NCBI RefSeq assembly: GCF_001953055.1
Contig: NZ_CP019044.1
Span: forward strand, 1,984,001 to 2,048,000
Source of the DNA: Salaquimonas pukyongi
GTDB taxonomy: Bacteria > Pseudomonadota > Alphaproteobacteria > Rhizobiales > Rhizobiaceae
Reading direction: 5' to 3'
DNA: 64,000 nt
The notes below the pieces were generated by a model. It was not told where the DNA came from, searched no databases, and saw nothing but the letters and a program-made list of their open reading frames with translations. Each line of letters begins with the position of its first letter. Within the stretch, counting starts at the first letter, position 1. Positions 1 through 9,195 of this stretch are shown here, in pieces. Both the position numbers and the translations under genes were made by a program.

Positions 1-1317
1 CATGTGCGGCCGCGATGACTTGTAGAGATGAATCAGGATTGAAACCAGCACACCCGTTGTCACCCCCGCCTCAACGCCAAACCCAAGCGTGATCAAGATG
101 GTCGAGGCAACGGCAAGAAAATCCGCCTTCGAGTAAATCCAGGTCTTTTTCAGAATGGAAAAATCAACCAGCGACAGCACCGCGACGATGATGGTCGCAG
201 CCAGTGTCGCCTTGGGCAGGAAGTATAACAGAGGCGTCAGCGTCAGCGAGGCAAATGCCAGCCCAACCGCGGTAAAGGCCCCGGCAGCAGGCGTTGCCGC
301 ACCTGCATCAAAATTGACCACCGAGCGGGCAAAGCCGCCGGTTACCGGATAACCACCACTGAACGCTGCGCCCACATTGGCCGCCCCAAGGCCGATCAGC
401 TCCTGGTCGGGATCGATGCGCTGGCGCCTCCTGGCGGCAAGGGTTTGGGCAACGGACACCGATTCAACGAACCCGATCACCGAGATCAGCATGGCGGAGC
501 CGGCAAGGGCGAGCCACATGTCGAAGGAAAAAACCGGCATGGTAAGCGGTGGCAGTCCCTGCGGGACATCGCCGACCAGCGCAACGCCTTTCGAACCCAG
601 ATCAAACCACCAGGCTGCCAGGATGGTGAGCGCCACAGCACCGACAGGGCCGGCCTTGGCCATCACATCGGCCAGCCGGGCCGGGATGCCCCACCCGGTC
701 AACAAGGGCTTTAATCCCTTGCGCACCCAGAACAGGAACCCTGCCGAAATAGCCCCGATGAGGAAGGTATGGGGATTGAGGCCGCCTGAATGGGTCAACA
801 ATGAACCGGCAAGCTCATACAGATTGTGCCCTTCCGCCGGAACGCCAAGCACATGCTTCAACTGGCTGGTGGCGATGATGATCCCGGATGCGGTGATGAA
901 ACCGGCAATCACCGGATGGGACAGGAAGTTGGCAAGAAAACCCAGCTGCAACAGCCCGAGCGCCATCAGCATCAGACCGGACAGAAAGGCGAGCGTGATG
1001 GCGGCGGCGATGTATTCTGCCGAGCCGGGCACGGCAATCTTTCCGATGGCAGCCGCCGTCATCAGCGAGACGACGGCAACCGGCCCCACGGCAAGCGCCT
1101 TGCTGGTGCCGAACACCGCATAGAGCAGGATCGGCACGATGGAAGCATATATCCCCATTTCCGCCGGCAGGCCTGCCAGCAGCGCATAGGCCAGCGACTG
1201 GGGCACCAGCATGATGGTTACGATAACCGCAGCCAGCAAGTCGCTTCCGGCCTGCTGGCGGTCATATGTCCTGCCCCATTGAAGAATGGGCAGATATCGG
1301 CGCAGAAGTTCCGGCAT
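1..1317 (-). CDS. SulP-family sulfate/anion permease, 3' part cut by window edge
   Basis: The reverse strand reads without a stop from an ATG at 1317 to the window edge, 439 codons. The product starts MPELLRRYLPILQWGRTYD and continues with hydrophobic segments including VPQSLAYALLAGLPAEMGIY and ALAVGPVAVVSLMTAAA, the family hallmarks of inner-membrane SulP transporters. Family members are about 550-600 residues, so the cytoplasmic STAS domain should lie beyond position 1. The gene lies 176 bp downstream of a persulfide-dioxygenase-like gene on the same strand, so a role in moving sulfate or another inorganic sulfur anion is likely. The exact substrate is inferred; SulP members also carry bicarbonate or other anions. 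Long open frames on the opposite strand here are shadows. Confidence 0.88.
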   Translation of the reverse strand, partial: MPELLRRYLPILQWGRTYDRQQAGSDLLAAVIVTIMLVPQSLAYALLAGLPAEMGIYASIVPILLYAVFGTSKALAVGPVAVVSLMTAAAIGKIAVPGSAEYIAAAITLAFLSGLMLMALGLLQLGFLANFLSHPVIAGFITASGIIIATSQLKHVLGVPAEGHNLYELAGSLLTHSGGLNPHTFLIGAISAGFLFWVRKGLKPLLTGWGIPARLADVMAKAGPVGAVALTILAAWWFDLGSKGVALVGDVPQGLPPLTMPVFSFDMWLALAGSAMLISVIGFVESVSVAQTLAARRRQRIDPDQELIGLGAANVGAAFSGGYPVTGGFARSVVNFDAGAATPAAGAFTAVGLAFASLTLTPLLYFLPKATLAATIIVAVLSLVDFSILKKTWIYSKADFLAVASTILITLGFGVEAGVTTGVLVSILIHLYKSSRPHM

Positions 1318-1493
1318 TGGTTTTATCCGCTTGCAGAAAAACACTATTCAGCGGTCACGCCATCACATGGCCGGATGATACGAATTGTTAGTACCGCTGG
1401 TTGATTTCCAGCAAACCGGCCAGGTGGCGAAACCGGCGCCCGGATGCTCTGGTGCCCCCGCAACCCTTGCGCACCCGCCACCCTGGCACCCTG

Positions 1494-2378
1494 TCAGATC
1501 CGGTTGATGGGCACCTTGAGCATCGGCTTGCCGTCGGGGTCCGTCGGCACGTTCCCCGCCCGCATGTTGACCTGCAGCGAAGGAAGGATCAGCTTGGGCA
1601 TGTCGAGTTGCGCATCGCGTTCGGTGCGAAAGCGGATGAAATCCTCGCGGCTCTTGCCGCCCCCAACGTGAATGTTGTGTGCCTTCTCCTCGCCCACCGA
1701 GGTTTCCCATTTGATATCGCGCCCGTTCGGCCCGTAATCGTGGCACATGAACAGGCGCATATCGTCCGGCAGCGCCAGAAGCTTCTGGATTGAGTCATAG
1801 AGCACGCCGGCATCGCCGCCCGGAAAATCGGCCCGTGCCGAACCTCCATCGGGCATGAACAGCGTGTCGCCAACAAAGGCCGCATTGCCCATGACATGGG
1901 TCATGCAGGCCGGCGTGTGGCCAGGCGTATAGATGACGAAGGCCGGCATGCTGCCGATGGTGTAGGTATCACCGTCCTTGAACAGGGCATCGAACTGCGA
2001 ACCGTCGCGCTGGAACTCGGTCCCTTCGTTGAAAATTTTGCCGAAAGTATCCTGGACAACCAGGATCTGGTCGCCAATTCCGATTTTTCCGCCGAGCTTT
2101 TCCTGGATATACGGGGCGGCCGAAAGATGGTCGGCATGCACATGGGTCTCGATGATCCATTCCGGCTTGAGGTCGCGCCGCTTGATATATTCAATGATCG
2201 CATCGGCATTTTCATAGGTCAGCCGGCCAGCGGCATAGTCGATATCCATCACCGAATCGATCACCGCACAGGAATTGCTCGAAGGGTCTTTCACCACATA
2301 GGAAATCGTGTTGGTCGCCGGATCGAAAAAAGCCTCAACCTCGGGTTTGACCGTCATGTCGACAGGATATTGCGTCAT
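1494..2378 (-). CDS. blh: MBL-fold metallohydrolase, persulfide dioxygenase-like (Blh/ETHE1 type)
   Basis: The 294-residue protein has the metallo-beta-lactamase motif THVHADH (about residues 78-84), later metal ligands in TPGHTPACM and GDTLFMPDGGSARADFPGG, and FMCHDYGPNGR near residue 215. These are typical of ETHE1/Blh enzymes that oxidise glutathione persulfide to sulfite. An ATG at 2378 is chosen because AGAGG lies a few bases upstream; the open frame extends 44 codons further but without a convincing ribosome site. In rhizobia and Xylella this enzyme is controlled by BigR and lies in sulfide-detoxification operons, and the SulP gene downstream fits. No bigR gene is present in the window. 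Function is by family; the pathway is inferred. Confidence 0.85.
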   Translation of the reverse strand: MTQYPVDMTVKPEVEAFFDPATNTISYVVKDPSSNSCAVIDSVMDIDYAAGRLTYENADAIIEYIKRRDLKPEWIIETHVHADHLSAAPYIQEKLGGKIGIGDQILVVQDTFGKIFNEGTEFQRDGSQFDALFKDGDTYTIGSMPAFVIYTPGHTPACMTHVMGNAAFVGDTLFMPDGGSARADFPGGDAGVLYDSIQKLLALPDDMRLFMCHDYGPNGRDIKWETSVGEEKAHNIHVGGGKSREDFIRFRTERDAQLDMPKLILPSLQVNMRAGNVPTDPDGKPMLKVPINRI

Positions 2379-2467
2379 GGGATAAAACCTCTTTCTGGCA
2401 GGGCGGGACAAGGGCCTCCCGCCAACTATGGGATGATGGTGCCTGCTTCCCGTAGTGCATTCATCAA

Positions 2468-2481
2468 TGTTTATATAAACA
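2468..2481. promoter_or_regulatory. Perfect 14-bp AT-rich palindrome, candidate operator
   Basis: TGTTTATATAAACA is a perfect palindrome located 90 bp upstream of the blh-type gene (reverse) and 162 bp upstream of pobA (forward). AT-rich dyads of this kind are bound by ArsR-type BigR repressors upstream of blh genes in related bacteria. Assignment to a BigR/SqrR-like regulator is inference from position and composition. Confidence 0.45.
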
Positions 2482-2642
2482 GAAGCTGATATAGTTGCAA
2501 GGGTCCGCAACGCAATCTTGGCGCATCATGGGTGATGGGTCCACAAACTGCGCCAGGTTTGCAAATTGGAATCCGGCGATGTTTTATCTGCCCCGGCCAG
2601 GTCATGAACTCTTAAACAAGCCGCAACGGAAGGATGGATCGG

Positions 2643-3812
2643 ATGCGCACCCAGGTTGCTATTGTCGGCGGCGGCCCTTCTGGCCTGCTTTTGTCGCAAC
2701 TCTTGCACCGCAAGGGCGTCGACACGATCGTTCTGGAGCGCAAGACCAGGGAATATGTGCTCTCGCGCATTCGCGCCGGCATTTTGGAAACCGGTTTCAT
2801 CGACCTGATGCGCGAGGCGGGGGTGGCAGAACGCCTCGATCGGGAGTGCCTGATCCATGACGGCACCCACATCGCACTCGACCAGGACATGTTCCACGTC
2901 TCGTTTCAGGAAAGCGCCGGCAGATCCGTCGTCGTTTATGGCCAGACCGAGTTAACCCGCGATCTTTACGAGGCACGCGAGGCCGCAGACGGCAAAATCC
3001 TCTACGAGATCGGGGATGCTCAAATTCATGACGCAAACACCGACAAACCGTATCTGACCTTCACCAGCGATGGCCAGCCCAGGCGCATCGATTGCGACTT
3101 TATCGCCGGCTGTGACGGCTTTCACGGCATCAGCCGCAAAACGATACCGCTTGAAGTGCGCCGGGAATACGAGAAAGTCTATCCCTTTGGCTGGCTGGGC
3201 ATTCTCTCGCAAACGCCGCCGGTGGACGATGAACTGATCTATTCCTGTTCTCAGCGCGGCTTTGCGCTTTGTTCCATGCGCAATCAGCAATTGAGCCGGT
3301 ATTACATTCAGTGCGCCCTGTCCGATCATCCCGATGACTGGAGCGATGCCGCCTTCTGGGACGAGTTGAAGCGCCGCCTGCCCGGCGAACAGGCCGAGCG
3401 CCTTGTAACCGGCCCCTCGATCGAGAAATCGATAGCACCCCTTCGCTCATTCGTAACCGAGCCGATGCAATGGGGCCGACTGTATTTATGCGGCGATGCC
3501 GCCCATATTGTTCCCCCAACCGGCGCCAAGGGCCTCAACACGGCTGCCTCCGACGTCCACTACCTCTACAACGCCCTGTGCGAGCACTACCTTGAAAAGT
3601 CGCCGGAAGGCCTTCAGGCCTATTCGGACAAAGCGCTCGCACGGATCTGGAAAGCAGAACGCTTCAGCTGGTGGATGACGATGCTGCTGCACCGGTTTCC
3701 CGAGCAGACGGAATTCGATTTGCGCATCCAGCGTTCCGAAATTGCCTTTCTGAAAGAAAATGAATCAGCCCGCAAAGTCTTCGCCGAAAACTATGCCGGC
3801 CTGCCCTACTGA
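2643..3812 (+). CDS. pobA: 4-hydroxybenzoate 3-monooxygenase
   Basis: This 389-residue class A flavoprotein monooxygenase should hydroxylate 4-hydroxybenzoate to protocatechuate with NADPH and O2 in the cytoplasm. The FAD-binding GGGPSG lies at the N-terminus, the DG-type motif is at DFIAGCDGFHG, and the second FAD motif is GDAAHIVPPTGAKGLN. These patterns, and the overall length of about 390, match PobA closely. The start at 2643 is preferred over an ATG at 2634 because GGAAGG lies 9 bases before 2643 but directly abuts 2634. No pobR or pca genes are nearby, so protocatechuate would have to be cleaved by enzymes encoded elsewhere. The gene appears to be a single-gene unit. Confidence 0.93.
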   Translation: MRTQVAIVGGGPSGLLLSQLLHRKGVDTIVLERKTREYVLSRIRAGILETGFIDLMREAGVAERLDRECLIHDGTHIALDQDMFHVSFQESAGRSVVVYGQTELTRDLYEAREAADGKILYEIGDAQIHDANTDKPYLTFTSDGQPRRIDCDFIAGCDGFHGISRKTIPLEVRREYEKVYPFGWLGILSQTPPVDDELIYSCSQRGFALCSMRNQQLSRYYIQCALSDHPDDWSDAAFWDELKRRLPGEQAERLVTGPSIEKSIAPLRSFVTEPMQWGRLYLCGDAAHIVPPTGAKGLNTAASDVHYLYNALCEHYLEKSPEGLQAYSDKALARIWKAERFSWWMTMLLHRFPEQTEFDLRIQRSEIAFLKENESARKVFAENYAGLPY

Positions 3813-3880
3813 CCGGCCATACGCCCGATTGAGCCGGCGATTTGCGGTTTACCAATTACGTGACACCGGGCAAACAACCG

Positions 3881-3909
3881 TTGACCGTGGAACCAAGGGA
3901 TAATAATGA
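3881..3909 (+). promoter_or_regulatory. Candidate sigma-70 promoter for the ABC transporter operon
   Basis: TTGACC (3881-3886) and TAATGA (3904-3909) are separated by 17 bp, about 85 bp before the livK start. A TAATAA overlaps at 3901. This is a match by eye only. Confidence 0.35.
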
Positions 3910-3992
3910 TCTGCCACGGACATACCGTAGGAGGCGGGGCCGGGATGCCCTGCCGATGTAAGCAGTAAATTGAAGTACCTTGGGAGGTATAC

Positions 3993-5186
3993 ATGAAAAA
4001 GTTGCTATTGGCGCTCGCCGCCTCAACCATGCTGGCCGGCTCTGCGATTGCCGCCGGCCACTCACCCGTCAAGATCGGCGTGATCCTCGGCTTTACCGGA
4101 CCGATCGAATCGCTGACACCACACATGGCCGATGGCGCAGAGCTTGCCATGCAGGAAGTTTCCGACAGCGGCATGTTGCTGGATGGCGTCAAGGTTGAAT
4201 CGGTTCGCGCCGACTCCACCTGTATCGACTCCGCCGCCGCACAGGCTGCCGCAGAACGCCTGATCACTTCCGACAAGATTGCCGCCATCATGGGCGCAGA
4301 CTGCTCGGGCGTGACCGGCGCAATTCTCGCCAACGTTGCCCGCGCCAACGGCGTGGTGATGATTTCACCGTCTGCCACCTCTCCGGCGCTTTCGACCGCA
4401 GAGGACGATGGCCTGTTCTTCCGCACCGCGCCGTCGGATGCCCGTCAGGGCGAAGTGCTGGCAAGCATTTTGAAAGACAAGGGCATCAAGTCCGTTGCTG
4501 TAACCTACACCAACAACGACTACGGCAAGGGCCTTTCCGATGCCTTCATTTCCAGCTTTGAGGGAATGGGCGGCAGCATCACCATCAACGCCCCGCATGA
4601 AGACGGCAAAGGCGACTATTCCGCTGAAGTCGGCGCACTGGCACAGGCCGGCGGCGACCTCCTCGTCGTGCTCGGCTATTCCGACCAGGGCGGCAAGGGC
4701 ATCATTCGCGGCGCGCTGGACTCCGGTGCCTTCGATACCTTCGCAATGGGCGACGGCATGTATGGAGACAAGCTGCTGGAAGATATCGGCGAGGGCATGA
4801 ATGGTACCATCGGTTCCGTTCCGTGGTCGGAAGGTGAAGGCGCCGACGCCTTCGTCAAGCTGATGAAAGACGCCGGCAAGAACCCGGATTCTTCCTTTAC
4901 CCGTGAGTCCTACGATGCAGCCGCACTGATCCTGCTCGCAATGCAGAAGGGCGGCGCGGCAACCAGCGAAGCTGCCAAGGCTCACGTGATGGACGTTGCC
5001 AACGCACCGGGTGAGAAAATCCTGCCCGGCGAACTCGGCAAGGCGCTCGAAATCCTCAAGAATGGCGGCGATGTCGATTATGTCGGCGCCACCAATGTGG
5101 AACTGATCGGCCCCGGCGAGGCAGCCGGCACCTATCGCGAATACGAGGTCAAGGAAGGCAAGTACGAAACGATCAAGTTTCGTTAA
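3993..5186 (+). CDS. livK: HAAT-family ABC transporter, periplasmic substrate-binding protein (LivK-like)
   Basis: The 397-residue protein begins with a clear Sec signal peptide (MKKLLLALAASTMLAGSAIA, cleavage near AIAAG). It continues with VKIGVILGFTGPIESLTPHM, the start of a Peripla_BP_6 domain. GGGAGG precedes the ATG. It would capture an amino acid or related ligand in the periplasm and deliver it to the LivHM permease encoded downstream. A hairpin separates it from the ATPase genes, a common way to keep binding protein more abundant than the membrane parts. The ligand cannot be read from sequence. Proximity to pobA could suggest an aromatic acid, since some HAAT systems carry these, but that is weak. 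Confidence 0.9.
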   Translation: MKKLLLALAASTMLAGSAIAAGHSPVKIGVILGFTGPIESLTPHMADGAELAMQEVSDSGMLLDGVKVESVRADSTCIDSAAAQAAAERLITSDKIAAIMGADCSGVTGAILANVARANGVVMISPSATSPALSTAEDDGLFFRTAPSDARQGEVLASILKDKGIKSVAVTYTNNDYGKGLSDAFISSFEGMGGSITINAPHEDGKGDYSAEVGALAQAGGDLLVVLGYSDQGGKGIIRGALDSGAFDTFAMGDGMYGDKLLEDIGEGMNGTIGSVPWSEGEGADAFVKLMKDAGKNPDSSFTRESYDAAALILLAMQKGGAATSEAAKAHVMDVANAPGEKILPGELGKALEILKNGGDVDYVGATNVELIGPGEAAGTYREYEVKEGKYETIKFR

Positions 5187-5218
5187 GCGCTTGCGCCCCT
5201 GAAACCTCACGAAAACAG

Positions 5219-5244
5219 AATGGCCCGGCACTGCCCGGGCCATT
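5219..5244 (+). terminator. Stem-loop between livK and livG, likely attenuating terminator
   Basis: AATGGCCCGG pairs perfectly with CCGGGCCATT around a 6-base loop (CACTGC), 33 bp after the livK stop. Only a short T-rich tail follows, so partial termination or mRNA 3'-end stabilisation is more likely than full termination. Confidence 0.7.
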
Positions 5245-5295
5245 CTTGCAATCCGTGATGGTGTTGCCCACCGAAAGCAGACACGGAGGACGGGC

Positions 5296-6132
5296 TTGAT
5301 CCGTGTAGAAAACCTCTTCAAGCAGTTTGGCGGCATTCATGCCGTGGACGGCGTATCCCTTGAGATCGCCACCGGCTCGATCACTGGCCTGATCGGCCCC
5401 AATGGCGCTGGCAAGACCACTCTGTTCAACGTCATTGCGGGGGTTCACAAGCCCACCGGCGGCCATGTCTATCTTGACGGTGAAGAGATCACCGGGCTCG
5501 AACCCCACGAACTCTTTCACAAGGGCTTGTTGCGCACCTTCCAGATTGCCCATGAATTCTCCACCCTGACCGTGCGCGACAATCTGATGATGGTCCCGCC
5601 CGCACAGGCCGGCGAAAGCCTGATCGATGCCTGGTTCCGGCCCGGCAAGGTGCAGCGGCAGGAAGCCGAAATTCGCGACCGCGCAAACGATGTCATCGAG
5701 TTTCTGGAAATTGGCCAAGTCGCCGACGAACTGGCCGGAAACCTTTCCGGCGGCCAGAAGAAACTGCTCGAGCTTGGCCGCACCATGATGGTCGATGCCA
5801 AAATCGTTTTCCTCGACGAGGTCGGCGCCGGCGTTAACCGCACCCTGCTTAAGACCATTGGCGGCGCCATCAAGCGCCTCAACAAGGAGCGCGGCTACAC
5901 GTTCTGCATGATCGAACACGACATGGATTTCATCTCCGATCTCTGTGATCCGGTGATCGTAATGGCGGAAGGGCGCAAGCTTGCCGAAGGTCCTGCCGCC
6001 CACATCATGGAAAACGAGGAAGTGATCGAGGCTTATCTCGGCCGCGGCCTGAAGAACAAGCCCGGCGCCAAAAAGGCAGCCGGCGGCAAGAAACCGGCGA
6101 AAAGGAAATCCGGGAGGAAACGGACAGCATGA
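5296..6132 (+). CDS. livG: HAAT-family ABC transporter ATP-binding protein (LivG-like)
   Basis: This 278-residue ATPase shows Walker A GPNGAGKTT (about residues 33-41), Q-loop region RTFQIAHEFSTLTVRDNL, signature LSGGQKKLLELGR, Walker B KIVFLDE and switch His in MIEHDMDF. The start is TTG, chosen because GGAGGA lies 5 bases upstream and no ATG fits. The residues after the Walker B glutamate are VGAGVN where LivG proteins usually have PAAGLN, a mild oddity. The last 25 residues are rich in Lys and Arg and lie outside the ABC fold. It overlaps livF by 4 bp (ATGA), so the two are translationally coupled. Confidence 0.9.
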   Translation: MIRVENLFKQFGGIHAVDGVSLEIATGSITGLIGPNGAGKTTLFNVIAGVHKPTGGHVYLDGEEITGLEPHELFHKGLLRTFQIAHEFSTLTVRDNLMMVPPAQAGESLIDAWFRPGKVQRQEAEIRDRANDVIEFLEIGQVADELAGNLSGGQKKLLELGRTMMVDAKIVFLDEVGAGVNRTLLKTIGGAIKRLNKERGYTFCMIEHDMDFISDLCDPVIVMAEGRKLAEGPAAHIMENEEVIEAYLGRGLKNKPGAKKAAGGKKPAKRKSGRKRTA

Positions 6133-6833
6133 GTTTCCTGATCGGCGAGAACATGACCGGTGGCTATGGCGGGGCGGACATTCTCCACAACTGCACCATT
6201 GGTGTGGAAAAGGGCGAGATTGCCGTCATTGTCGGCCCCAATGGCGCCGGCAAGTCCACTGCCATGAAGGCCGTCTTCGGCATGCTGAACCTGCGAGAGG
6301 GCCGCGTGATGATGGATGGCGAGGAAATTACCGCCCTGTCCCCGCAGGCCCGCGTCTACAAGGGCATGGGCTTCGTTCCCCAGACCAGCAACGTCTTCAC
6401 CTCCATGTCGGTGGAGGAAAACCTGGAAATGGGCGCTTTCATCCGGCAGGACGACATCTCCAAAACCATGCACCAGGTCTATGACCTGTTTCCCGTCTTG
6501 AAGGAAAAACGCCATCAGCCGGCAGGAGAACTCTCCGGCGGCCAGCGCCAGCAGGTTGCTGTCGGCCGTGCCCTCATGACACAGCCAAAAGTGCTGATGC
6601 TCGATGAGCCCACTGCCGGCGTTTCTCCCATCGTCATGGACGAGCTTTTCGACCGCATCATCGAGATCGCGCGTACCGGCATTGCGATCCTGATGGTTGA
6701 GCAGAACGCCAAACAGGCACTCAACATTGCCGACAAGGGCTATGTGCTGGTCCAGGGCGAAAACCGATATACCGATACCGGCGAGGCGCTGATGGCCAAT
6801 CCGCAAGTCCGCAAATCGTTCCTGGGAGGGTGA
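6129..6833 (+). CDS. livF: HAAT-family ABC transporter ATP-binding protein (LivF-like)
   Basis: The 234-residue second ATPase has Walker A GPNGAGKSTAM, FVPQTSNVFTSMSVEENLEMG, signature LSGGQRQQVAVGRALM, Walker B VLMLDEPTAGVSP and switch His replaced by Gln in LMVEQNAKQAL. That Gln is the usual state in LivF proteins. It pairs with LivG to power the LivHM permease at the inner membrane. The start overlaps livG by 4 bp and the stop overlaps the livH start in TGATG, so expression is coupled on both sides. Confidence 0.92.
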   Translation: MSFLIGENMTGGYGGADILHNCTIGVEKGEIAVIVGPNGAGKSTAMKAVFGMLNLREGRVMMDGEEITALSPQARVYKGMGFVPQTSNVFTSMSVEENLEMGAFIRQDDISKTMHQVYDLFPVLKEKRHQPAGELSGGQRQQVAVGRALMTQPKVLMLDEPTAGVSPIVMDELFDRIIEIARTGIAILMVEQNAKQALNIADKGYVLVQGENRYTDTGEALMANPQVRKSFLGG

Positions 6834-7852
6834 TGGAAGTGGAAAGCCTTCTCAACGCAATCGTCCTGTTGCTCAACTTCCTGGTCTTTCCGGCGCTGGC
6901 CTATGGCAGCCAGCTGGCCCTTGGCGCGCTGGGCGTCACCCTGATTTACGGCGTGCTGCGCTTTTCCAATTTCGGCCATGGGGAAACCATGTCCTTTGGT
7001 GCCATGGCCTGCATCCTGTTCACCTGGGCACTGCAATCCTGGGGCGTCAGCCTCGGCCCGCTGCCCACAGCGCTGCTGGCGCTGCCTGCCGGCATTGCCG
7101 TTACTGCCGCCGTCGTCCTCGCAACCGACAAGCTGGTCTACAGCTACTATCGCAAGCAGAAGGCTGCCCCCGTCATCTTCCTGATTGCCTCTGTCGGCGT
7201 GATGTTCGTGATGAACGGTATTGTGCGCTTTATCATCGGGCCTGACGACCGCCGCTTTGCCGATGGCGAGCGCTTCATCTTCACTGCCCGCGAATTCAAG
7301 GAATGGTCGGGCCTTGCCGAGGGGCTTGCCCTGCGTTCGACAGTGCTGATCACCGTGCTGACCGCCGTCGTGGTCGTTGCAGCGCTGTTCTGGTTCTTGA
7401 ACCGCACCCGCACCGGAAAATCCATGCGCGCCTATTCCGACAACGAGGATCTGGCATTGCTTTCCGGCATCGATCCCGACCGGGTGGTACGCATTGCCTG
7501 GATCCTCACTGCAGCGCTCGCCACCATTGCCGGAACCCTTTACGGCCTCGACAAGTCCTACAAGCCCTTCACCTTTCTGCAATTGCTGTTGCCGATCTTC
7601 GCGGCGGCAATTGTCGGCGGCGTCGGCAATCCGGTCGGCGCCATTGCCGGAGGCTTTGTGGTAGCCTTCTCCGAGATCGCCGTCACCTTTGCCTACAAGA
7701 AGTTCCTCTCCTACACCCTGCCGCCCGCCCTGGTGCCGGACGGGCTGGCACAGCTTTTGTCCACCGACTACAAGTTTGCCGTCTCCTTCGTCATCCTTGT
7801 TGTTGTGCTGCTTGTTAAACCGACAGGCCTGTTCAGCGGAAAAACCCTATGA
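6833..7852 (+). CDS. livH: HAAT-family ABC transporter permease (LivH-like)
   Basis: The 339-residue inner-membrane protein has about eight hydrophobic segments. It includes ALGALGVTLIYGVLRFSNFGHGE near the start, which is the BPD_transp_2 signature of LivH. Two starts are possible: GTG at 6830 and ATG at 6833; the ATG overlaps the livF stop (TGATG) and is preferred. It ends LLVKPTGLFSGKTL, the standard LivH/LivM C-terminus, and overlaps livM by 4 bp. Confidence 0.92.
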   Translation: MEVESLLNAIVLLLNFLVFPALAYGSQLALGALGVTLIYGVLRFSNFGHGETMSFGAMACILFTWALQSWGVSLGPLPTALLALPAGIAVTAAVVLATDKLVYSYYRKQKAAPVIFLIASVGVMFVMNGIVRFIIGPDDRRFADGERFIFTAREFKEWSGLAEGLALRSTVLITVLTAVVVVAALFWFLNRTRTGKSMRAYSDNEDLALLSGIDPDRVVRIAWILTAALATIAGTLYGLDKSYKPFTFLQLLLPIFAAAIVGGVGNPVGAIAGGFVVAFSEIAVTFAYKKFLSYTLPPALVPDGLAQLLSTDYKFAVSFVILVVVLLVKPTGLFSGKTL

Positions 7853-9180
7853 CCGAGACCACGCGTGCCTATCTGTCATTCGCTGTCATGGCCCTGCTTT
7901 TCCTGGCGGTCGGCTTTGTGCAGGGCTGGTCCCTGGCCCTGGCGATCCTCAATCTGTGCCTGATCTCCGCCATCATGTCGCTCGGCGTCAACATCCAGTG
8001 GGGATATGCCGGCCTGTTCAATGTCGGTGTCATGGGCTTTGCCGCCGTCGGGGGCCTGATGGCAGTGCTCGTTTCCTATCCGCCGGTCGCCGAAGCCTGG
8101 GCTGCCGGGGGCGCCGGCATTCTGGTTTCCGGCCTGCTGGCCGCCATTATCGCCGCGGCCTGCTATGCGGCCTATCGTTTCATGCGCAAGGGCCAGGCCC
8201 GGATGTGGACCATATCCGCCATTATTCTGGCCGGCTATTTCATCATTCGCATTGCCTACGATCCCGCCGTCGACGCCATTGAATCCGTCAATCCGGCAGC
8301 GACGGGTTTTCTTGGCGGCCTTGGCATACCCATCATTATTTCCTGGGCAATTGGCGGCCTGGCAGCAGCCGGCATCGCCTGGATCATCGGCAAGATTTCA
8401 CTGGGGCTTCGTTCCGACTATCTGGCGATTGCCACCCTGGGCATTTCCGAAATCATCATCGCCATGCTGAAGAACGAGGACTGGCTTACCAGAGGCGTTA
8501 AAAACGTCATCGGCCTTCCCCGCCCTGTCCCCTATGAAGTTGATCTGCAGCAGGCCGAATGGTTTCTTAACCTGTCTGCCAGCCTTGGCATGAGCCCGGT
8601 CGACTTCTCCTCGATTTTCGTCAAGCTCTGCTATGCAATTTTGTTCACCATCGTGTTGCTGGTCATTTTGTATCTTTCGGAGAAGGCGCTGAATTCGCCC
8701 TGGGGCCGGATGATGCGCGCCATTCGCGATAACGAGATTTCGGCCAATGCCATGGGCAAGGACATCACCCGCCGCCACCTGCAGGTCTTCGTGCTGGGTT
8801 CTGCCGTCATCGGCATTGCCGGTGCCATGCTGACGACGCTGGACGGCCAGTTCACGCCCGCTTCCTACCAGCCGCTGCGCTTTACCTTTCTTATCTGGGT
8901 AATGGTGATTGTTGGCGGCTCAGGCAACAATTGGGGCGCTGTGCTCGGCGGGTTTGTCATCTGGTTCTTCTGGATCGAGGCCGAGCCTATCGGCATCTGG
9001 CTGATGGACAGCCTGACCGCCGGCATGGCGCCCGACAATCCCCTGCGCCTGCATCTCATCGACAGCGCTGCACACATGCGCCTGATCGTCATGGGCCTGA
9101 TTTTGCTGCTTGTGCTAAGGTTCTCACCACGCGGGCTGATTCCCGAACGCACCGGGCAGCAATACAATCAGCAGCAGTAA
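7849..9180 (+). CDS. livM: HAAT-family ABC transporter permease (LivM-like)
   Basis: The 443-residue protein forms the second membrane subunit. It shows GVNIQWGYAGLFNVGVMGFAAVGG, GLRSDYLAIATLGISEI and WGRMMRAIRDNEISANAMGKD, all typical LivM loops, and ends RFSPRGLIPERTGQQ. It is longer than classic LivM cores because of an extra hydrophobic stretch at about residues 90-150. The ATG overlaps the livH stop by 4 bp. It completes a five-gene transporter; the sixth gene follows after 15 bp. Confidence 0.92.
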   Translation: MTETTRAYLSFAVMALLFLAVGFVQGWSLALAILNLCLISAIMSLGVNIQWGYAGLFNVGVMGFAAVGGLMAVLVSYPPVAEAWAAGGAGILVSGLLAAIIAAACYAAYRFMRKGQARMWTISAIILAGYFIIRIAYDPAVDAIESVNPAATGFLGGLGIPIIISWAIGGLAAAGIAWIIGKISLGLRSDYLAIATLGISEIIIAMLKNEDWLTRGVKNVIGLPRPVPYEVDLQQAEWFLNLSASLGMSPVDFSSIFVKLCYAILFTIVLLVILYLSEKALNSPWGRMMRAIRDNEISANAMGKDITRRHLQVFVLGSAVIGIAGAMLTTLDGQFTPASYQPLRFTFLIWVMVIVGGSGNNWGAVLGGFVIWFFWIEAEPIGIWLMDSLTAGMAPDNPLRLHLIDSAAHMRLIVMGLILLLVLRFSPRGLIPERTGQQYNQQQ

Positions 9181-9195
9181 ACACCGGAGTCCCAG

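Noticed and set aside
377-1123. Long forward-strand open frames over the first kilobase
   Set aside because: They are antisense to the SulP gene, have low-complexity composition and no family features; the reverse strand gives a clear permease.
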